Shown here in pieces: positions 58,570 through 64,000 of a DNA stretch of 64,000 bases. The position numbers and the translations under genes were made by a program. Position 1 is the first letter of the stretch. Each line of letters opens with the position of its first letter. The stretch comes from Octodonta nipae. Taxonomy: Eukaryota > Arthropoda > Insecta > Coleoptera > Chrysomelidae. Where the stretch lies: contig CM067222.1 of NCBI GenBank assembly GCA_034190945.1, positions 31,857,829 to 31,921,828 on the forward strand, written 5' to 3'. The notes below the pieces were generated by a model. That model was given only the letters and a program-made list of their open reading frames with translations. It ran no database searches and was not told the DNA's origin.

Positions 58570-59330
58570 TCCTTTCTCCCTCTTTTTCTATATTTTCCAC
58601 CCTTTTTTTTTGAATTTGTTTATTTGTTTTATTATTTGGAACACTTTCTAAAAGTCTAACTCCTATAATGAAACCGCCCTGTATATGCTTCTGTATATTG
58701 GTCAATCAATACAACTTATCTCTCTATCATTTTCTGAACCACCGTGGTACAACTATAATTCAACTCAACACAATGTTACAAAACAACCTGATATCTTTAT
58801 AATCACCCTGTATAAGTATGAATCCTCTCCACCCTATTGACTCTTTCCTATTTTTTAATTGTTTAAATCACCCGGTATACATAAAATTTTACCTCGCCCC
58901 ATATGACAAGTATTCTATTTATGCAACTGCTCATGGCCTACTCTATATATTTTCACGTTTTTGAACCAAACTGTATAACTATAATTTTACTCTACTATTT
59001 ATTTCAACCACCATATGCAACTGCTTCTAACAAAATTTGAACCCATCTCTATTAGTATATTATACCCAAGCCTATAATTAAAATATCCTAACTGCTTATA
59101 TAACAAATATCCTTACTCCATATGCTTAGTTAACAATGTTTAAAACGTTTTTTGATCCACTCTGTACTACTATAGTTGTACTCCACTCTTATTTCAACCA
59201 CCTTGTATACGCAACTACTTATGTACTGCCCCATATCTCATTTATTTTTAAGATTTTAAGATCCCACCTGTATAACTTTAATTTTACTCTGTCCTGTATT
59301 TCCACCGACCACATTGCTTACTGCCCGAAT
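58570..59330 (+). repeat. CCCTGTATA-rich diverged repeat, copy 2
   Basis: The first 250 bp (ttgtttatttgttttattat, ccctgtatatgcttctgtat, ctcaactcaacacaat) are a direct copy of 63745-64000. The remainder is made of decayed units with accctgtataa and tatttcaacca, like 53980-54640. Confidence 0.7.
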
Positions 59331-59337
59331 TTCGATG

Positions 59338-59412
59338 AACGCACGCGCGCACATACACATAAACACACCCACATATACAAACACATACACACACGTACAC
59401 ACCTACAACCAT
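59338..59412 (+). repeat. Imperfect (CA)n / CACATA microsatellite
   Basis: gcacgcgcgcacatacacat, aaacacacccacata and acacatacacacacgtacac. The His/Thr-rich open frames across it are artefacts of the repeat. Confidence 0.95.
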
Positions 59413-59530
59413 ATACCATATAAAAAAGTTCGCCGGTATAACAATTTTTCGTTTCGTACAGTAATGGTCAGTAATGGAATATCTTGTGCCATTTCACTCG
59501 ACTGTAAGCCGTAAAAGACTTCGTTTAAAA

Positions 59531-60025
59531 AAGAAACTGACTTCAAATGAATCAAAATGATAACCGCTATAAACACCCTGTACGATATACTTTCATGGCA
59601 TATCATGACATTTAAGTTAGATATTTATCATGAAAATTTTACATTTACATTGATATTTACCGTTTTTTGCACATATTTTTCCGATGTTCAGATAAACAGC
59701 ATGTTTTACGTTATAGAAAAATATACGGAATCAAGCTGGAATATGTTTTTGTAGAATACAATTTAAAATATTCAAATTGATTCAGAGAAAACAGTGAACA
59801 TTCATTGAAATTCATTGAAATGTGGTCCCATAATCACTGTTTTTTCTGTTTTCTGAAAAACCGTAAATCTCACGTTACAGAAAATTATATGATACCTTTC
59901 TCTAATATTCCTTAATACAATGCCGTTTAAATCATCAGATTTGCCCAAGCCGTTTTTGAATAATCACTGAGCATAAGAAAAAAAGATGAATTAATAACCT
60001 CCTCCTTTTTGGAAGTCGGTTAAAA
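59531..60025. mobile_element. Small repeat family ending in ggaagtcggtta, copy 2
   Basis: Starts aaactgacttcaaatgaatc aaaatg and ends cctcctcctttttggaagtc ggttaa; the ends carry the inverted motif AAC(C/T)GACTTC. Homologous in order to 16486-16920. About 490 bp, no coding capacity. Confidence 0.75.
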
Positions 60026-60112
60026 AGTAAATGTACCGTAGTTTCGACTGAAGTAAAAAAGGAATATTGAAAATAGTATTCAAACATATTAAATAATTTT
60101 TGTTTATATTTG

Positions 60113-60262
60113 TTAAAAATAACACCACCCTGAAAAAAGCTGTATATTTAAAATTCCAAACGTTTCAAGGTTCCAATCTGACCCATATAATATAAATTCT
60201 AATCTTAAACAGTTCGGATTTTTTAAATATACCGCTTCTTGTTGAACTTGTGGTGTTATTAC
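60113..60262. mobile_element. Short foldback (MITE), 150 bp
   Basis: aataacaccaccctg and aagctgtatatttaaaa (60118-60152) are inverted at ttttttaaatataccgcttc and aacttgtggtgttatta (60210-60261). Partial copies are at 11515-11600 and 23068-23120. Confidence 0.7.
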
Positions 60263-60269
60263 CCTATAG

Positions 60270-61262
60270 AAACTAAAAGTTGCGACAAATAACCTTCAGA
60301 AAATATGAAAATAGTGTTATTATTATGAAAGACAAAAGTAATAGCTTGTTAAATAGTCTAGTTACTAAAATATAAATAAAATAATTATAAACGAATAGAA
60401 ATGCCTTTTTGAAAAAAATAATAGTTAAAAATACATAATATAGACAATAAAATTATGAAAAAGTGCTTAAGTGAGAATGCATTGAATAAAATATTGAAAA
60501 TTGATAAAAATAATTTTGAAAATGGTAATTTACATAAATTTTTTAGAGTAAACAATGTTTACTAACAGAAAAACAATCTTAACTAGTTAAACCTAATTAT
60601 AGCAAACAAAGAATTACAGAATAAATATGCTCCTCTTACAGACATATTTTACTTTTATAGTTTTTGGGTAATGGTCCAATTAATATGCCCATTTGTGACA
60701 CTGACCATTTAATTTTCAATATTTTATTAATAACCAATATTTAATCTGTGAACCCCGTACATTAGTACACGTGATATTACGTTTTAAAATCCTTCAAGGA
60801 ATCTATTTATATAAATCCCTAATTATAATTGCTCGATAAATGCATTCTACCTTCAAACTTGCATTATTACACTGTTCCAAACAATTCTTAGCAGTTATTT
60901 ATGTTCCCAACCGTAAAACCACGTGATCAGAACATGTGTTTTTTAAAACATTATTTATAGATCGAACAACATGTTCAAACCAAGAATATAGCTGTACAAT
61001 AGTCGTAAATAATTCACCAATATAATTATTGTTGTCCTCCACTACAACTTTGTTTTAAATGAATCAATAAATTAATTTATATCAATTCTCTATAAATAGA
61101 TCACAAATGCGAAATTGCAAATTTTAGATTAGCGGTCATCTATTCTTGTCAAAATTTCTGTCTGGAATTTTTCCCAATCATAATTATTATATTTTTAAAT
61201 TTACGAGATAAAAATAAAATTAAAACAGATTGTTAGAATATCGTGGACGTTAGAATTGATTA
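60270..61262. other. No recognised gene
   Basis: AT-rich sequence; nothing recognised. Confidence 0.5.
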
Positions 61263-61267
61263 ATACA

Positions 61268-62345
61268 GGACCAAGAATTCAAAATCAATGTTTCGACCAA
61301 TTTTAAGTGACCAAATTGGAAAAGAAAGTACTATGCGAGGTTAGCAAGTCAGTTGAAAAGTTGGCACATTTAATAAGGATTCTAAAATGGCATGACACTT
61401 GCTTCAATATTTCTAAAATTGTTAACAATATTTATTTGTAATCATCAAGTTTTGATTTTTTTTCTTATTTACTTATAAATAATTCTAGTGAACCCAAGGT
61501 TTCCATAAGCCCATAACTTCAAGGTTCTACTTTAAGCGAGGCGGCAGAGTCATTTCACGAAGTTTGACAAATTGACAAAGATGGACAGTCATTTTTTTGA
61601 GAAAATTTGATGGACAGGCATTTTGAATGGGAAATTATGTCTACGTTTTGACCTGCCAGAAATCTTGAATGGTGAAGTCTACTTTTTACAAAATAATTTA
61701 CCAAATGTATAGGAAGTATTATTTGTAGAGACATGTAGTTCCAGCAAGTCGGTTGCCTAGAGCACTAGCCCGCTCAGGTAGAGAATTTCTTGATGATGAT
61801 CACCCTGCAAGATCGATAGAGCGGTCTGATGCAATCTCGTGGCCAGCCCATATGCACGATTTTAATCATTTATTTTTTTTACTGTGCAGCAGTAAAAGAA
61901 AGAGGTTACCTGAAGTCAATTGAAAATTTCTGACATATTAAAGGAAGCTGCTGAATTTCTTAATAACTGAAAATTAGATGATAATTTTTTTTAAGAGCAT
62001 TTAATTTAAATGTAATCCCAACATTTAATCTTTAATTTAATTAAGACATTTTGACCATTTATTCTAAATTGAATAGATCTTTGCATTATAATTATTAATG
62101 TTTAAGTTAATAAATTAAATTGGATACACTAGAATTCTTTTAAAGTAATAACAAAAATAAAATCAAAACTAGTTTTCATTACAAAAAATAGTGTCCACAT
62201 TGAAAGAAATAATCTAGCAAGTGTCATACCATTTTGGAATCCTTAGTAAATGAGTCAACTTTTCAATTGCCAACTTCGCGTACTTTTTCCCAAAGTCACT
62301 TAAAATTGGGCGAAGTATTAATTTTGAATATTTTGTTTTGTCAAG
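61268..62345. mobile_element. ~1.1-kb element with ~145-bp TIRs around a transposase relic
   Basis: The left TIR (61268-61412) runs ccaagaattcaaaatcaatg, cgaccaattttaagtgac, gttgaaaagttgg, taaggattctaaaatggcat and gacacttgct. The right TIR (62201-62345), read inverted, has ttgacaaaacaaaatattca, cgcccaattttaagtgac, attgaaaagttg, aaggattccaaaatggtat and gacacttgct. The match is diverged but collinear over about 145 bp. The interior contains the mariner-like transposase relic 61610-61945, so this is a decayed copy of the element that encoded it. Target duplication not determined. Confidence 0.8.
61610..61945 (+). pseudogene. IS630/Tc1/mariner transposase relic, central and C-terminal part
   Basis: Plus-strand frames give DLPEILNGEVYFLQNNLPNV, then RHVVPASRLPRALARSGREF, LDDDHPARSIERSDAISWPA and HMHDFNHLFFLLCSSKRER. 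These correspond to LNGExYLxxLxxxLPxLLE, the block normally FQHDGAPAHxSRxVREFLD with the second catalytic Asp (lost here), GRWIGRxGPIxWPxRSPDLNPLDFFLWGxxKxR with the third. Frameshifts and small deletions occur. It lies inside matched long TIRs. Confidence 0.75.
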
Positions 62346-62686
62346 AATTGACGTTTTCTTCCAAGCAGGAGCAGTTGGCTATGTATTTTGGACAACCGTT
62401 TACAAAAGCACTACATCATAACAAGAAAAAATAAAAAAAGTAAACATCAATAGAAGTGAAAAGACCGTCACAAGCTGTAGGTTTTTCAATTTTTTTTAAT
62501 GCATATAATTTTTACAATAGGACGGGACTCCGTGTATATAGGGGATAAATGTAATTGTGAATGTTTTCTTATCAAACTACCCATATGATATTAATTGCTT
62601 TAAACTTTAATAAGATTCTAAAAAAATGTCATATAAATTGAAATATATCTGAAGTCAAAGGTTCAAGAAAAATATAACAGTGTTTC

Positions 62687-62931
62687 AGGTCAGTAAAGTT
62701 AGCACCGCCATTTTACAGAAACTCAAATTAAAACATATAGGAATTACGAGCTATTTAGGAGCTCTTGATTTGTAAAGTTAGCACCGCCAATAGTTTTTTG
62801 CACTTTTTCCATAGTAAATATTGAGCTCAAAAATCAGTTTAGGTAAAAATCAAGAGCTCCTAAATAGCTCGGAATTCCCATATGTTTCAATTTGAGTTTC
62901 TGTAAAATGGCGGTGCTAACTTTATTGACCT
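62687..62931. mobile_element. Mutator-like MITE with 85-bp TIRs and 9-bp target duplication
   Basis: The left TIR 62687-62771 starts aggtcagtaaagttagcacc gcc; the right TIR 62847-62931 is its reverse complement with about five differences. cagtgtttc flanks both sides exactly (62678-62686 and 62932-62940). Long TIRs with a 9-bp duplication are the signature of the Mutator (MULE) superfamily. The 75-bp centre contains a third copy of the terminal motif (taaagttagcaccgcc at 62775-62790). High TIR identity suggests recent activity. The open frame at 62892-63083 is incidental. Confidence 0.9.
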
Positions 62932-62944
62932 CAGTGTTTCGTGC

Positions 62945-63740
62945 CTCGGCGTTAATTTACATCTCTAACCATACTTCAGTCCATTACCAGAGGAACGCTT
63001 CCACCACAGAACATTTCGTTACACATATGTTGCTATTACTACTTACAGTAGATAAGAAACAAAAGGCTATAGATATGACCTGAGACCTTATATAAATAAT
63101 TTACAATTCCCACTACCACAGAGGTAAAACAGGATTTAATGACAATGGGGATATTGGTAACTAATGATTACAAAGTTAGAATTAGATCTTTAAATGAAAT
63201 AGTAGAAGAAATTAGAACTTATTCAAAAGTGTTAGTTATCCCCATGGTAACTTGGTTTTCAATATCCGTGTAACAATACCAACTCTGCTGCTCCTTTATG
63301 ATAAGCGATTTTAGAAGTGAGAGACGATCATAAAGTGCAAATAGATTCTAAGTGATATAGTTATCAATGGTAGATAGACAAGTGTCAAAAAAGGGTTGAA
63401 AGAAGAAGATTTAAGTTTAGCTGGAACTCCAAGAGTGGCTGTCCCGGAAGATTATGTTTTATATTGAGTTACTGAAATTTAGAGGAGGATGAGTTATCAC
63501 AGACGCATTTCATTAAACACCTCTTCTAATTTGAGATGGGCTAAATGCTGATTGGCCACAAACCAACCAACCATCTTGTGTCTTATGACCCACAAACATA
63601 CAAAAATAGATACTCCTTGTGTTGTTAAACACTTTTTATGTCTTGGTTAATATTCTCGATTCAGAAATCACAGAGACCGAAAGAGACTATGAACTATGAT
63701 AAAGTTTGTCCAGCATAATCAAGTAAGACAAGATACTTAT
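62945..63740. other. No recognised gene
   Basis: AT-rich sequence; nothing recognised. Confidence 0.5.
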
Positions 63741-63744
63741 CTCT

Positions 63745-64000
63745 GTTTTTTTCCCTCTCTTTTTCTCACTCCCTAATTTTTATTCTTTGTATATATTTTC
63801 CAAATATATTTTAACTTTTTTATTTGTTTTATTATTTGGATCATTTTGTATATATGTAAATAATTCACTCTATATTGCATCTACCCTGTATATGCTTCTG
63901 TGTATTGGTCACCCCTATATAACTTATTGGTCTATCATTTACTGAATCACCCTGTACAACTATAAATAAACTCAACACAATATTACAATTTTCCTGATTT
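63745..64000 (+). repeat. CCCTGTATA-rich diverged repeat, copy 3 (cut by window end)
   Basis: Direct copy of about 58575-58810: ttatttgttttattatttgg, ccctgtatatgcttctgt, tattggtca, atcattt(a/t)ctgaa and aactcaacacaat match in order. The repeat continues beyond the window. Confidence 0.8.

Noticed and set aside
59136..59514. His/Thr-rich open frames
   Set aside because: Produced by the CA/CACATA microsatellite at 59338-59412.
1..64000. tRNA, rRNA or snRNA genes
   Set aside because: No TTCRANNC-type B box with a paired acceptor stem and no conserved rRNA or U-RNA blocks were seen on reading; a covariance-model scan would be decisive.

Overview
This window is AT-rich, intron- and repeat-dominated animal DNA, almost certainly from an insect nuclear genome. 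The reasons are the decayed Tc1/mariner, RTE/BovB-like and Penelope-like elements, the many short foldback transposons, the recurring terminal motif AACCGACTTC, and a histone H3 gene without bacterial-type signals. The order cannot be fixed from sequence alone; a large, repeat-rich genome such as that of many beetles would fit. There is no operon structure, rRNA, tRNA or CRISPR array.

Only one intact protein gene is convincing: an intronless, full-length histone H3 of the replication-dependent type (19212-19622). It carries four changes at positions that are normally invariant (G12R, I74F, T107A, L126F). It stands alone, with no H4, H2A, H2B or H1 in 64 kb. It has no recognisable histone 3' stem-loop. 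Instead a perfect 32-bp palindrome lies just after the stop, and a 17-bp inverted repeat brackets the gene.

Everything else supportable is mobile-element debris. From left to right: a 2.05-kb hAT-like element with 8-bp target duplication (197-2247); mariner, LINE and Tc1 relics (3.5-6.6 kb); a second hAT-like element (8367-9947); more mariner-like and LINE reverse-transcriptase fragments (11-13.4 kb); a GATA/GACA microsatellite (13.5 kb); a transposase relic (18.5 kb); H3; a LINE C-terminal fragment (19.8-20.3 kb); two copies of a tandem-unit element with GGGTTCCGTA ends (24.5 and 36.6 kb); a foldback element (27.7-28.3 kb); two solo LTRs of one family (28.6 and 38.4 kb); Penelope-like tails with hammerhead-like cores (29.4, 33.7 and 50.5 kb); an inverted pair of repeats with a shared open frame (39.8 and 41.6 kb); a densely nested cluster (43.5-49.9 kb); large palindromes (52.0-55.9 kb); CCCTGTATA-rich repeats (54, 58.6 and 63.8 kb); a long-TIR element with its transposase relic (61.3-62.3 kb); and a Mutator-like MITE with 9-bp target duplication (62.7 kb).

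The cluster at 43.5-48.7 kb is the most informative for history. A foldback element sits in a TIR element that itself interrupts an RTE-like reading frame. Nearby, a dimeric version of the same foldback, flanked by a perfect 8-bp duplication, splits the arm of another MITE. Long stretches between these features hold no gene I can recognise. The window reads as intergenic or heterochromatin-like sequence with a single orphan histone gene.
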